Shown: positions 47,905 to 59,007, counted from the first letter of the stretch. The stretch: 64,000 nucleotides of DNA from Mycogone perniciosa (GCA_025331125.1 JAOALB010000003.1:62001-126000), one strand, 5' to 3'. Numbers and translations: made by a program. The notes: a model not told the origin generated them from the sequence alone.

Positions 47905-48372
47905 CGTGTACACACCAAATCACGGAGTTATGAAAGAATGACAAAAGGTTGGAGTTCATGAGCTGAGCGTGAACGACAGCTCCAGGCAAACGCGACTTCA
48001 GCAGGCAGACACACGACAGGGGTCCGCGTGATCACGTTGGAAGTCACGTGCTTGTCATACCACTGGAGCGGCCAATGATTTCAGTATGAAGGTATCAGCG
48101 GGTACCCGAGGTAGGCATGTAATTAAACCCAACATCATTGGTCAATCGTCAAGTGGCTTAGGCATAAAGATGTACATGCATGACTGGATGCAAATACAAC
48201 GGCTAGAAGTACCGCTCTAACTCCGCATCTGATCGTGACCTCGGAGCTTGCATCATGGCATCGGGCACATCGGCGCTATAAGCTAATTGCAAGCTATTCT
48301 CAGGTCGCAGCATTTGTCTTTTTCGCAAAACACATTGATGCGGCATTCGAGGCACTGCGCCAAACTTCCAAT
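47905..48372. promoter_or_regulatory. divergent ku70/hem15 promoter
   Basis: 468 bp between two start codons. It contains a CACGTG E-box (48045-48050), a CCAAT box in GGCCAATGA (48072-48076) and an ATTGG (CCAAT complement) near 48135. No gene is present. Confidence 0.5.
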
Positions 48373-49747
48373 ATGGCATTAAGACTATCAACACGCCAGA
48401 TTCCCAAGGCGCTATCAAGAGGCACCTCGTCTCGGCTTATTCTCCCACAGCTCGCCAATCAGACAAGACATCTAGCGACACCAGTTCATCCTGTCACGCA
48501 AGATGCGACAGGATCCAAAGGCCCAACGGCCATGGTATTCCTAAACATGGGCGGGCCCTCTACGCTTGACGAAGTCGGCAATTTTCTCAGTCGACTTTTC
48601 GTACGTTCCCGCTGAACCCCGCTATGCTCTGATCCTTGGCGTGTTGACAGCTGGTGAAGGCAGATGGCGACTTGATTCCCCTCGGCAGACTTCAATCGTA
48701 CCTTGGGCCATTGATCTCAGCGAGACGGACACCGAAGATTCAAAAGCAATACGACGCCATTGGCGGTGGCTCTCCGATTCGAAAATGGACCGAATACCAG
48801 AATGCTGAGATGTGCAAGATTCTGGACAAAATCTCGCCAGAGACAGCGCCTCATAAGCCATATGTCGCCTTCCGATATGCGGACCCTTTGACAGAGGAGA
48901 TGTACCACAAATTGTTGGAGGATGGCTTTGGAAATGGCCAGGGCGGCAGGGCCGTCGCGTTTAGCCAATACCCTCAATACTCTTGTTCGACAACTGGGAG
49001 CAGCCTGAATGAGCTATGGAAGTGGCGACACAGGCTGGAGGGTAAAAAGGCCTCGGAAACCGGAGGGGGCAGCATCGCCTGGAGCGTGATAGATAGATGG
49101 CCAACTCATCACGGCCTTGTGGAAGCTTTTGCTCAGAATATTGAAGCTAAGCTGGCTGAATATCCCGAGGAAAGGCGAAGCAAGGCCATCCTTCTCTTTT
49201 CAGCCCATAGCTTGCCCATGTCGGTCGTCAACAGAGGTCTGATGCTCATCGAATTGAATGTCGATTTTCCAAGCTAACAGGTCAAACAGGTGATCCATAC
49301 CCTGGTGAGGTCGCCGCCACCGTCCACGCAGTGATGCAGCGATTAAAATTCTCCAATCCTTACAGGCTGTGCTGGCAATCACAAGTCGGACCCAAAGCGT
49401 GGCTAGGGCCGCAAACTTCTCACACAGTGGAGAATTACATCGAAAAGGGCCAAAAGGACCTTGTGCTCATCCCGATTGCATTTACTTCGGATCACATTGA
49501 AACGCTCTACGAACTTGACCAGGAGGTCATCGGCGAGAGCGGCCACACCGACACCATCAAGCGGGTAGACAGCCTGAACGGGAGCCCGGTATTCATCAGC
49601 GCGTTGGCCGACCTTGCGAAGTCTCATCTCTCCGGCGGTCAAGCTTGCTCACAACAAATGGGTCTCCGGTGCCCTGCTTGCAAGAGTGAGAGGTGTGCTG
49701 AATCCAAAAAGTTCTTTGCCAGCCAACAGGCAGCAGTATCTGCATAA
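48373..49747 (+). CDS. hem15: ferrochelatase, mitochondrial
   Basis: Inserts Fe2+ into protoporphyrin IX, the last step of haem synthesis, at the matrix side of the inner membrane. Exons 48373-48600, 48660-49236 and 49290-49747 give 420 residues. The Arg/Ser-rich N-terminus (MALRLSTRQIPKALSRGTSSRL) is a mitochondrial presequence. Conserved parts: TAMVFLNMGGPSTLDEV; GGGSPIRKWTEYQ; AFSQYPQYSCSTTGSSLN; LLFSAHSLPMSVVNR with the catalytic His near residue 258; then GDPYPGEV across the second intron. The four [2Fe-2S] ligands of animal-type enzymes appear present: the Cys of YSCSTTG and the C-terminal RCPACKSERC. The intron 1 acceptor is uncertain: a CAG at 48650 would insert Leu-Val-Lys, whereas 48660 gives LFADGDLIPLGR, the family form. 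The intron 2 donor is the weak GTCTGA. Confidence 0.95.
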
Positions 49748-50120
49748 TTGAGGGGTCTGGGACGAAAAGGCTTTGTATAAATAGTAAGATATATATGATT
49801 GACGGCAAAGGTCATGTATCTTTAAGCATAGGATTGCTCTATGAGAAAATGATGACTCATAGTTTTGTGGCCCATGGGCTTAATGGATTACAATGTCACC
49901 ACGATTCCCGCACATAAACATGAGGCAACCCTGAGCTCAGTCTAGGACATCGGCAAGGCCTTGGACTATCGGCTATGAAATGTTCGGTACTTCTACCACT
50001 TATTCAATGGATGAGCCGGGTGGGTCGGGCAGAAACCGGAGCTCCGGGCCAGGGCCGAACGGATTGTAGCTTGTACTAGGTACTATTAGCACTATTGGTA
50101 GTATTATTTGGACATAGTAC

Positions 50121-50136
50121 TACGGAGTACTCCGTA
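50121..50136. repeat. 16-bp palindrome TACGGAGTACTCCGTA
   Basis: Identical to the palindrome at 38297-38312, in a different intergenic region 12 kb away. Confidence 0.8.
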
Positions 50137-51561
50137 AGGACAAAGTCAATGCTAATAGAGCTGTCCGTCAGCCAAGCGGCCAGCAGATTGATACGCGGGT
50201 GCCGTACGGAGTCATGGATATTTTGTGGGCACCTTGTCTGGGTTCTAAGTACGGAGCAATAGTAGTAGTATTACTGCCCCACCAGCTTGAGATCTATTCA
50301 GAGTCGGAATATCAACTTCATCCATAGTCACATTGGTGATGTTCCCTCCCAAAATCGTCCCATGTCCCTGCTTGAATACTAGTACCATATGTGAAATACT
50401 TATCTCCTTGGACCCATAGGTACGAGTTAATATCTCACCAGGACATTAATAAAGAGTTCCTGAGCGTACTTCGTGCCTACGAATACCCTCTTTGTGACTT
50501 TGTGGGGGTTGGCAAGTTTTACTTTGAGTGTCTAATGTCTTAGTGAGTAACAAGTAGACCTTCTCGAATAAGTAGCACACCATCGTACTCCTGGTGCAAG
50601 AGCTGGATACTTTGGTCTCATTGGCATGTAACGCCTTAGTCCCGATATATATACTAGGAGCATACCCATAAACATCGAGAATTCTCGTCATTAGAAATAT
50701 TGATTGAATCTTTGCTGAAATCCATCAATAGTTCAGTTGGAGATTTGTTACCCTGTACGAAATAGCCCGTGCACACACGGCTCCAGCCTTACGAACCAAC
50801 GTATCCCGGCGTCAAGCACCCCTTTTTTCGGGACAGCACACTAATTAAGTGGATTAACCGCAAAACTGATGAGTTCATATCCCGGAAGTGGTGATGGACA
50901 TCGCCTAAATCTTCCAAATGACTTACTGATTTCCTCCGTACCCTGTACAAGTACGAGTAGAGTCATTGGTCATGCTATTACTGAACAATGGTGGCTTCGA
51001 AACAACGAACTGTTCGAGATGATAGAGCACAAACAGGGAGTACAATGCAATTGCTTATCTCCGATACCATCACAGTGATCAATTAATAAATAGTATATAC
51101 ATGATCTCCATGTATGAGTACACAACCAAGAACCGCTAGTGGGGTTGTCAAGTTAACAGCCATTGACAGCAGCCACATACTCATTAGGTCAGTATGTGTT
51201 ATGTAGGTGAGAAAATGATCGACCACACCCCGACAATTCTCTAAAGGGCAAACAATCACAAGCCTCTCCGGCTATAAATAGGCGGACGGCCGCTGTAGGA
51301 GAAATACGAAGCCGGGAGGAGAGAAGAGCGTGCGGACTGCGGAGCGCTCTGGAAAAGAAAAGCCCTGAGTTGCCTTTAATTAAGTGATCTTAGTGGTGAA
51401 GTACTAGCAGTAGACTACCCGTGTTTCCCTGAAATGCCAATGCGCGCGTCATACGTCCTATTAGTTACGGAATATTAGACTCAGGACAGGTGGAATCATG
51501 TTGAGAGACTCTCGTGAGTCTGATCAAATTCACTCTTATCTGCGGACCTCAGTCTTGCATG

Positions 51562-51580
51562 TACGGAGTAGTACGGAGTA
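51562..51580. repeat. tandem TACGGAGTA pair
   Basis: Two direct copies (51562-51570 and 51572-51580) separated by one base. Confidence 0.75.
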
Positions 51581-51950
51581 CAGCCAGTCATATGTAGCAT
51601 ACGGCGTGCACCCCGTATTCCGCAGGTAGCTTATCGACTCTTTCAGAGACTTTCTCGAGGGACCCGAGCTTGAGCAACTCGGCGTTGAAGCCAAGCCCGA
51701 TCCGTGCGACGCCACAGAATGCTGTTTAACACCCACTCCTGACATGGGCCCTCTGTGGCTCGTTGAAAGACAGCGGCAGCCAATCAGCAGGCGCCAGCGG
51801 CGAGCCATGCTGCTAATTCCTGGTAATTCTGCTAAATTGTCCAGGACGGGCCCCTGGGCCACCAGTCCCAGACAGGACTAGCGCGCCATGCACCCCCTTT
51901 TACCAGAGACGCTCCAGCAGCAAGATGGCCAGATGAGCGGGCAGTGGAGA

Positions 51951-51979
51951 GAGCCAGGAGCAAGGAGGTCTCCTGGCTC
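51951..51979. repeat. perfect hairpin upstream of the septin gene
   Basis: GAGCCAGGAG (51951-51960) and CTCCTGGCTC (51970-51979) are exact reverse complements with a 9-nt loop. It lies about 570 bp upstream of the septin ATG in GC-rich DNA, perhaps in the transcribed leader. Confidence 0.65.
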
Positions 51980-52552
51980 CAGGGGGGGCGGCCAGCACTG
52001 ACTGGCCCGTAGCTGCAGAGGCGCGCCGCCCGCCAGCACAAATTCCTCCCCGTCACCACCCCCCAAAATTAATCTTCCTCCTGCTCAACCGGCCTCATTG
52101 CACTTCACTTCACTTCGCCATTCCCCCATCATTGCTACTTCTTCTGCCGCCGGTTGAGAGCTAGATAAATTACCACCCTCGACTCCTCGCGGCCGTTTGT
52201 GACTCGGGTCAGCCATTCCCTCGACCCCATTGACACGCGTCGTTCGTTCAGGGCCTCAGCTCGTTCTCCCTTTGGTAGGTCGTCCTCGCCTGCTCCCACA
52301 CCCGAAATCCCGTGCACCGCAACGCAGTATGCCGCAGAGGCTGCTGCTTGGAGACGCAGTGGAATACGTCTGCATGAAGTGTTCCTCACGACTCTGCCTC
52401 GCGATTGCACATCGCCAGAAGCCAACTCTCCACCCAAATGCACTTCCTTGACGCAGCTTTCCAGCTTTCCAGCTAACCAGCCGCGCCCAGAAACTCGCGC
52501 CTTCCTATCATCGTTTATCAAAGACCCATCCAGCCGCTCTTTATACATCACT

Positions 52553-54767
52553 ATGGGTAAGATGTCACTTTCTTTCAAGCACAGGGCCCTCCGGCCTGGT
52601 AAAGCAGGGGCGAGAGATATTCTGAACGGGGTCACGATGACATGCAATCTTGTGGGCTGCGTTGAGCGAATCCATCACGCATCGCCGTCTTGACACTGCA
52701 ACCGGACCACCACGTCTCGGCAACGACGGTCGTTTCTCGGAATCTACGCTTTCTTGGCTTCTGTTTTTTGGACCCAAAACGACATACCCTCTTTCACTCT
52801 CTTGTAGTCTACCTGCCATGGCCTTCGACTTGATCCAGCATGTCAAATCCCGGACTCAAAGCATCCACCTTGACAAGGGTTCTATATCGCCAGCTGCTGT
52901 TGCGTTGGAGCAGGCCGCAGCTCAAACTCAGGGTTCCAAGAGGATAAGCAGTTTGTCCAGTGGACAAAACGGGCCGAGCCAGCATTCCCACTCCAACACA
53001 CTCCCCATCACGATCCGCCGGTACCGCAGCATGCTTGAGGTTGATGAGCCACCGAACCTTGGTCCGTGGAGTCCGATGTCTTTCGAAGAACTATACTCAG
53101 GTCCCATGAAGCCGTCCGCGTCAGACAATGAGAGTGAAGACACAAATCCGTCAACATCATCTCAACGTTCAACAGAGAGCGCATCGGCCACTGCAGAAAC
53201 CCAAGGAACTGATGTGACTTGTCAGAAGCCTATTCTCAGGCCCTGTTTTCTCAAGCATTTATATATGATTGACATGTTTAGTCTTGCTAACATGCTATCA
53301 CTTCAGCTTCGAACGGTGCCGATTCACCTCAACCCATGGGCAGCGCCTCGCCCCCTTCAGGTAAGATCGCACCTGTTTAGCTCAGATTGTTATTCTAACG
53401 TTAATTACAGTGGCTTCTCCTCCGGCCCCCGATAACAGGAACATTGTCCGAAGAAAGTTGACTGGCTATGTCGGTTTCGCCAACCTTCCAAACCAATGGC
53501 ACCGTAAGAGTGTGCGAAAGGGATTCAACTTCAACGTGATGGTAGTTGGTAAGTCGACAAGCACAATGAGGCTAGATTGCTTGAGCTAATCTTTGTCAAT
53601 ATAGGCGAGTCCGGTTTGGGTAAATCAACTCTCGTTAACACGCTTTTCAACACCTCGCTGTACCCCCCCAAGGAGCGAAAGGGTCCTAGCCTGGACATCA
53701 TTCCCAAGACTGTCACCATCCAGTCTATCAGTGCCGATATTGAGGAGGCTGGTGTTCGTCTGCGATTGACTGTTGTTGATACTCCTGGCTTTGGCGACTT
53801 CGTCAACAACGATGAGTCTTGGCGACCGATTGTCGACAATATTGAGCAGCGATTCGATGCTTACTTGGATGCCGAAAACAAGGTTAACCGCATGAACATT
53901 GTTGACAACAGAATTCACGCTTGCGTTTTCTTCATCCAGCCCACTGGTCACTCCCTTAAGCCCCTGGACATCGAGGTTATGCGACGACTTCACACCAAGG
54001 TCAACCTTATCCCCGTCATTGCCAAGTCTGACACTCTCACTGATGAGGAAATCACAAACTTCAAGTCCAGAGTAAGTTTATATCGTTTGTAATGGGAACA
54101 GTCAATAGTGGTTTGCTAACATCTAGAACAGATTTTGGCAGACATCAAGTATCATGGCATTCAAATATTCGAGGGTCCTCGATATGAGCTCGATGATGAA
54201 GAGACCATTGCCGAGAACAACGAGATCATGTCCAAGGTGCCATTCGCCGTTGTCGGTGCCACTAACGAGATCAAGACTGCCGATGGCCGCAAGGTCCGTG
54301 GACGTGAATATCCATGGGGTATCATCGAAGTCGATAACGAGGAACACTGCGATTTTGTGAAGTTGCGACAGATGCTCATCCGAACTCACATGGAAGAGCT
54401 CAAGGAGCACACAAACAACATCCTCTATGAGAACTACCGAACTGACAAGCTGCTCGCCATGGGCGTCTCACAAGATCCTAGTGTCTTCAAGGAGGTTAAC
54501 CCAGCCGTGAAGCAGGAGGAGGAGCGTGCCCTGCACGAACAGAAGCTTGCCAAGATGGAGGCCGAGATGAAGATGGTGTTCCAGCAGAAGGTGGCCGAGA
54601 AGGAGAGCAAGCTCAAGCAGTCGGAAGAAGAGCTGTATGCTCGTCACAGGGAGATGAAGGAGCAGCTCGAACGCCAACGTCTAGAACTCGAAGACAAGAA
54701 GGCACGCGTCGAGAGTGGACGGCCATTGGAGAAAGAAGGCAAGAGGAAGGGTTTCTCGCTGCGATAA
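52553..54767 (+). CDS. aspB: septin, Cdc3/AspB group
   Basis: GTP-binding septin that assembles into hetero-oligomeric filaments at septa, tips and the cortex. Exons 52553-52556, 53307-53360, 53411-53548, 53605-54071 and 54132-54767 give 432 residues. Exon 1 is just ATGG; joined across a 750-nt intron (GTAAGA...CTTCAG with CTAAC) it yields MASNGADSPQ, then NIVRRKLTGYVGFANLPNQW, the expected start. The G1 P-loop GESGLGKS is at residues 66-73 (its first Gly codon is split by an intron), the G3 DTPGFGD near 122 and the G4 AKSD near 204. The C-terminal coiled coil (about 350-420; KMEAEMKMVFQQKVAEKESK) places it with Cdc3/AspB rather than Cdc10. An open frame inside intron 1 may be an alternative first exon (see findings). 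Confidence 0.93.
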
Positions 54768-56024
54768 GCGCCAACTCTTCGACAGCTCTCGAGTCGCCGT
54801 TTGCCTCCTGCACGATCAATGTCTGCGTACCCATGATGTCCATACACTATCTGCTCGACGCCTCTCTTTTCCTTCGATTCTTGTCTTTTGTCGCCTCCTT
54901 CTCGTCACTTTATTTTAATCATACATCCTCACCTAATCGCCATCAAGAAAAAGTTTATCTTACAAAGATGGGCAAGCAAAATTTCTTATGAAGAATGGTC
55001 ATGCAACATGGGGATGTGCAGACTATGAAAATCGAAAAAATCGACTCTGTGTGACGGCCATGGCGGCGGGGAGGACTGGATTTCCTCGGACGTCAAGCTT
55101 GTCAACGTTGGCGAGAAAGGGACTGCACTCTTGTCAGCGAGGCAGGGATGCTTGGAGAGCAGTAACAAGGTCTTTCCGCCGAGCCTCGGTCGCCGGTAGA
55201 GCTGCCGTCGTGCAAGAGTCACCATTCATTCCCCAAATGATCCACAACACTCATGGTTTCCTTGGAATCTACGTCGGGCAAGATTTGGCCGAACATACCC
55301 TTGTATCCATCGTCTTCACTTTCGGCATGCCTTCGGATAGTCTCTTGTCTGGATGGAGCAATGGCTGCGGATTTGAGTTTGACTGGAGCAAACGGATGGT
55401 TGGAGGGAGGTTGAACAGCAACTGTTGTATTTTAGTCGTGTGGATGGGACCGGTTATACGACGTCTCACCACACACGAAGAACGTCTAGGCTTGTTTGTC
55501 TTTTTTCTTAGCTAGTTTGATTTCATTGTCTTCACTGAAACGTCTATTACCGTCTACTACTTCGTATATGTCGAGTTGTATTCAAGAGTTGCTTTTGTTC
55601 CTTTGTGATGTGCTGGGTGCTTGTGGTCCTCTATTTAGACGACATAATGGTTCATATCAACAGTCGTCATAGCTTTTGTATTGTACATCACTATATTATC
55701 ACCATAAGTTCTGGAGAAATACATTCTCACCAGTCATGGAAACAAGAGAAAGGAATAAGTATATAGCGGATGACTCCATATTCATAGACAAAGATAATAC
55801 AACGTTGGCAAAGTGACAATTCGTCCCGTTCATATCCCAGAGACGCCTACACCACCAATCATGCCTACATGATTTCGTACCCACCTCCAGCGTTGCGCAT
55901 GAGCGCCAATGGCAAAATGACAGACATACCGATTGCATCCCCAACATTCCTGTCGCCCTCCAGCGTTTAATTCTTTATTTGGGTTTCTTTGGTTTTCTCG
56001 CTGTTTTTTCTTTCTCTGTTTCTC
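54768..56024. other. convergent 3' flanks of septin and FIS1, no gene
   Basis: Open frames on both strands (for example 54988-55515) have no recognisable domain and uneven composition. I see only 3' UTR-like sequence. Confidence 0.5.
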
Positions 56025-56676
56025 TTACCTCCTCCTGGCGTTCCTCAGGACAAATGCGCCGACAACACCAGCGGCGATGCCGATGCCGCTGAGGATAGCG
56101 ACGCCGAGGAGACCTTCCTTGGCGACCTTGTCGTCGATGAGCTGGCGCAGGTCAGCGGCCTGCAGATTTGCGGGCTCCTTTTCGATGAGGAGGTCGTTGT
56201 AGCGACGGGCCTCGCCGTAGTTGCCGAGTTTGTAATTGCCCAGGGCGAGGTAGTAGAGGCATTCGCGGCGGCGCTCGGGGGAGACGCGGAAGATGTCGGA
56301 GAGGAGGCGGACGCCGAGTTGCTGGTCGTTGCGGTTGTTGGATTTGACGAGGCCCTGATGGGGTGGTTGTTAGGGGCATATGGACAGGAGGGGTGGATGG
56401 ATAGACGAACCCAGGCGTAGTTGAATTTGGTTTGGACGCCGACCATTTCGCCTTCTTTTTCGTATTGGGTGCGCAGGACATTGAGCTCTGAAGGGTTCAG
56501 AGGCCTAGAGAGGAAATGTTAGCGACGGGCTGGAGAAGCGCGCGCAACATGGGGTTGGCACGAACGTCTCTGCGTCGAGGGCATCTGTCGTATCAAAGCG
56601 GGCTTGTCAGCTTTGGCTATCCTCGGTTTTGCGATGCGAGTTGGGGAGGGTGCTCACATGGGAGTTCTGTGACCAT
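56025..56676 (-). CDS. fis1: mitochondrial fission protein FIS1
   Basis: Tail-anchored outer-membrane protein of mitochondria and peroxisomes that helps recruit the fission machinery. Four exons, 56676-56658, 56584-56566, 56504-56411 and 56354-56025, give 153 residues, the family size. The first two exons are only 19 nt each; together they read MVTELPYALDAET, then PLNPSELNVLRTQYEKEGEM. The TPR-like helices follow (VQTKFNYAW / GLVKSNNRNDQQLGVRLLSDI; RECLYYLALGNYKLGNYGEA). The C-terminus is a single membrane segment (LLGVAILSGIGIAAGVVGAF) with the short basic tail RNARRR, the targeting signature. Two donors are GTTCGT rather than GTAAGT, but the reading frame and homology hold across all junctions. 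Divergent from SPC24. Confidence 0.93.
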
Positions 56677-57180
56677 CTTGGCGCGGGGGAAACGTGCAGC
56701 GAACTGGATCGCTGCAGCAAAGACAGGAAAGCAAAAGGCTTTGCCAAAGCAAATATATCTATGAGACTTGTCGACGAGGCGGAGGATGACGAGCGCTTGC
56801 GTTCTGAGGTGGGTAGGAGGTCTTGTGAGGTGAGTGAGTGTCTGCGCTCAGCAAGCGTCAGCCGAATGGCGCAGCGAGGAGCTGTGGCTAGTGAGGGAGG
56901 AGCTGTGGCGAGGGGGCAAATGACGTTGCGGCAAAGCATCGGATGTGGCTGAAATGATAAGCCTCGGTCCGTCGTCCCTGGCGACGATAATGACAGGGGC
57001 ATGTTTTGGACTAGGACCGCCACATTCAGCCTTGTTAGACATGCCAACGTTTGGACCGAGATCGTTGCGCGCGGCTTTGCATTTGAACAATCCAATCCAT
57101 CTGGCAACATATACCTGATTACAATAAAGCGAAGTGATCCAGACACAACTATCCAGCTAAAATACCAAGACATCGCCAAC
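56677..57180. other. divergent FIS1/SPC24 promoter region
   Basis: About 500 bp between start codons. Frames across it are open on both strands but look like no family; no distinct element is seen. Confidence 0.5.
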
Positions 57181-57838
57181 ATGTTGCTCGCAGAAGATCC
57201 CGCAACTGTATGTCAACAACAACGCGTCCTCAACCGCCCCTCTATGTTAACATTCTCTCCAACAGCTCATCCACCACACCATAAACAACTTCAACATCCA
57301 GCCCGACAAACTCGCTGTCGCGCGCGTCACCGAATCCCTCTCCACTCTTCAGCAAGCCCGCGACCTCCACATCCGCGACGCCGAAACCACCCTCAAGAAA
57401 CTCTCCCGCCAACTCAACACCATCAACGCCCAGCACGACGAACTCCTCACCTCGCACTCCTCCACCGACCACGCCTCTTCCATTGCGCGACTCGACACGC
57501 ACAAGTTCCGAGTCGCAAAGGCTGCGTCCGACGCGGAGATGGAGGCGGAGCGTCTGGCGCAGCAAGCGGCCGATGCGGCGGCGCGGCTGCAGGAGCTGGA
57601 GCTGCAGGGCGCGGATGGATCCGAGGAAGGGCGGAGGAGAGACCCCGTGGACGATGAGGTGTTGCTGAGGTTGAAGGTATATCGCAGCTTGGGGATTGAG
57701 ATTGAGCGCGATGAGAAGGATGGGGAGTGGGCGAGGGCGGTGGTGAGGAATGATAGGAAGGGGGATGTGCATGTGGTGAATATGGATAAGAAGTTCTCTC
57801 GGTATTTTTATGCCAATTACTTTTGGCAGACGCTTTGA
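57181..57838 (+). CDS. spc24: kinetochore protein Spc24
   Basis: Subunit of the NDC80 complex (with Spc25, Nuf2 and Ndc80) that links microtubule-binding heads to the inner kinetochore. Exons 57181-57207 and 57266-57838 (intron GTATGT...ACAG) give 199 residues, the usual size. The N-terminus MLLAEDPAT / LIHHTINNFNIQPD is characteristic. A long coiled coil covers about residues 35-135 (LSTLQQARDLHIRDAETTLKK; AEMEAERLAQQAADAAARLQ). The globular C-terminal RWD-like domain ends ...VVNMDKKFSRYFYANYFWQTL, with the aromatic tail seen in the family. The ATG is supported by the good splice to the conserved LIHHTI segment; the frame also runs upstream without resemblance. Confidence 0.87.
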
Positions 57839-58284
57839 TGAGGTTATGATTTTGGGATTTGGGATTGGGGGTGGTATTCTGGCTCTTACAAGGAGTTGGG
57901 GCGACGGTTTGGCTATTTCTTTGGACAAGGGCGTTTGGGGGAGCATGGAGCTCACTTCAGGGGCACAAGAAGCCCGGGGGGGCAAAAAAAGATATGGTCA
58001 AAAGAACGAAAGCGCGGTATATTTGCTGGCAAATTTTACATTGAATCTTGAAAAGATTTCGACAAGTCCGATACCAGGTTCCCTCCCATCCATATGCGCC
58101 ACATCCGAGGCCGATTTATGACCTTTTCTGCATGGTGAACCTCCCATCCATACCCAGTAAACCCGTACCCATGTCCCAAAATCGAAGTAATGTACAGCGG
58201 TATTGCTTGAAGTGTGTCTTGTCTCGTTCCATAAGCATTGCATCACTTCGTTAATAGGGGCGTGCCCCCCATTTCTTATGAATG
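57839..58284. other. convergent 3' flanks, no gene
   Basis: Sequence between the SPC24 stop and the 3' end of the membrane-protein gene; nothing is recognised. Confidence 0.6.
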
Positions 58285-59007
58285 CTATCCGGCCCGCTTC
58301 ACCGTTTTCGGTGACATGGAGAAATAGCCTTCATTCTGGCCGATGCCTGCAAAACCATAACGCGATGCAGAAGGTGCTCTGGTCCTGGAGCTGTTGGGGG
58401 ACGTGGGCGACACAGTTGACCTTGCTTCGGGACTCCTGGTGCGGCCCTTCATCATAAGAAAGCCGCCTTCTCCGGGCGTGGTCGGTCCTCCAGAAGGGGA
58501 CCGGTGATGGTGGTGCCTATTGTGTTGTCTATCAGGGAGTTCGAGCCGTGAATTGATGGTTGTCCAGATCTCGTCGTCGCCTACTCGCCATCCTCCCACA
58601 CCTTCAAAGTCTCGCTCGGCACCAACACTCGGGATAAGACCAAGACCGACGTCGCTCACGGGCGTGGCTGATCCAGCGGAGTAAACACTAACAGAGCTGG
58701 GCCGGCGACGGCGATGTCTCTTGAGGAGTGTTGTAGATGCCGATGGACTGATGGTATTGCTAGTGGCGGAGGAGGATGAGGATGAGGAAGCTTGACGTCG
58801 TGGGAGGTAGTGCAACTTGTGCTTGGTAAGTCCGATCAGGGACCGAGTCACGAGCGATAGGGCGATGTCCAAGTAGACGACAATAACGCGGAAGATGAGG
58901 ATCGAGAAGGCGATTGTGGTGGTGATGCCGGCGAAGAAGGCCAATGGGAGCGTGACGACGAAGAGGAACGGCACGATAAAGGCGTAGACGGGATTGAGCA
59001 GCGCCAT
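58285..59007 (-). CDS. membrane protein of unknown function
   Basis: A single-exon frame of 240 residues from ATG 59007 (context GCCATGGC when read with its flanks). The first 60 residues are strongly hydrophobic, probably two membrane segments (VYAFIVPFLFVVTLPLAFF; TTTIAFSILIFRVIVVYLDI). The rest is hydrophilic, Ser/Arg-rich and probably disordered, with an RRRRPSSVSVYS basic/phosphosite-like patch, a WRVGDDEIWTTI motif that may be the conserved core, and a short His run (HNRHHHHRS). Codon use and the long clean frame support a real gene. I do not recognise the family; endomembrane or nuclear-envelope location would be a guess. Confidence 0.75.
   Translation of the reverse strand: MALLNPVYAFIVPFLFVVTLPLAFFAGITTTIAFSILIFRVIVVYLDIALSLVTRSLIGLTKHKLHYLPRRQASSSSSSSATSNTISPSASTTLLKRHRRRRPSSVSVYSAGSATPVSDVGLGLIPSVGAERDFEGVGGWRVGDDEIWTTINSRLELPDRQHNRHHHHRSPSGGPTTPGEGGFLMMKGRTRSPEARSTVSPTSPNSSRTRAPSASRYGFAGIGQNEGYFSMSPKTVKRAG

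Larger units (their letters stand above)
49748..52552. other. 2.8 kb intergenic region upstream of the septin
   Basis: No gene is recognised on either strand. It contains the 16-bp palindrome at 50121-50136, tandem TACGGAGTA copies at 51562 and 51572, and a perfect hairpin at 51951-51979. The last 500 bp are GC- and CT-rich, as in a septin promoter or 5' leader. An antisense frame at 52135-52647 has no family resemblance. Confidence 0.55.

Noticed and set aside
52135..52647. Antisense frame of 170 codons over the septin leader
   Set aside because: No domain, overlaps a promoter-like region, and no splice or composition support.
54988..55515. Open frame of 175 codons after the septin
   Set aside because: Unrecognisable protein, open on the opposite strand as well, lies in the convergent 3' flanks.
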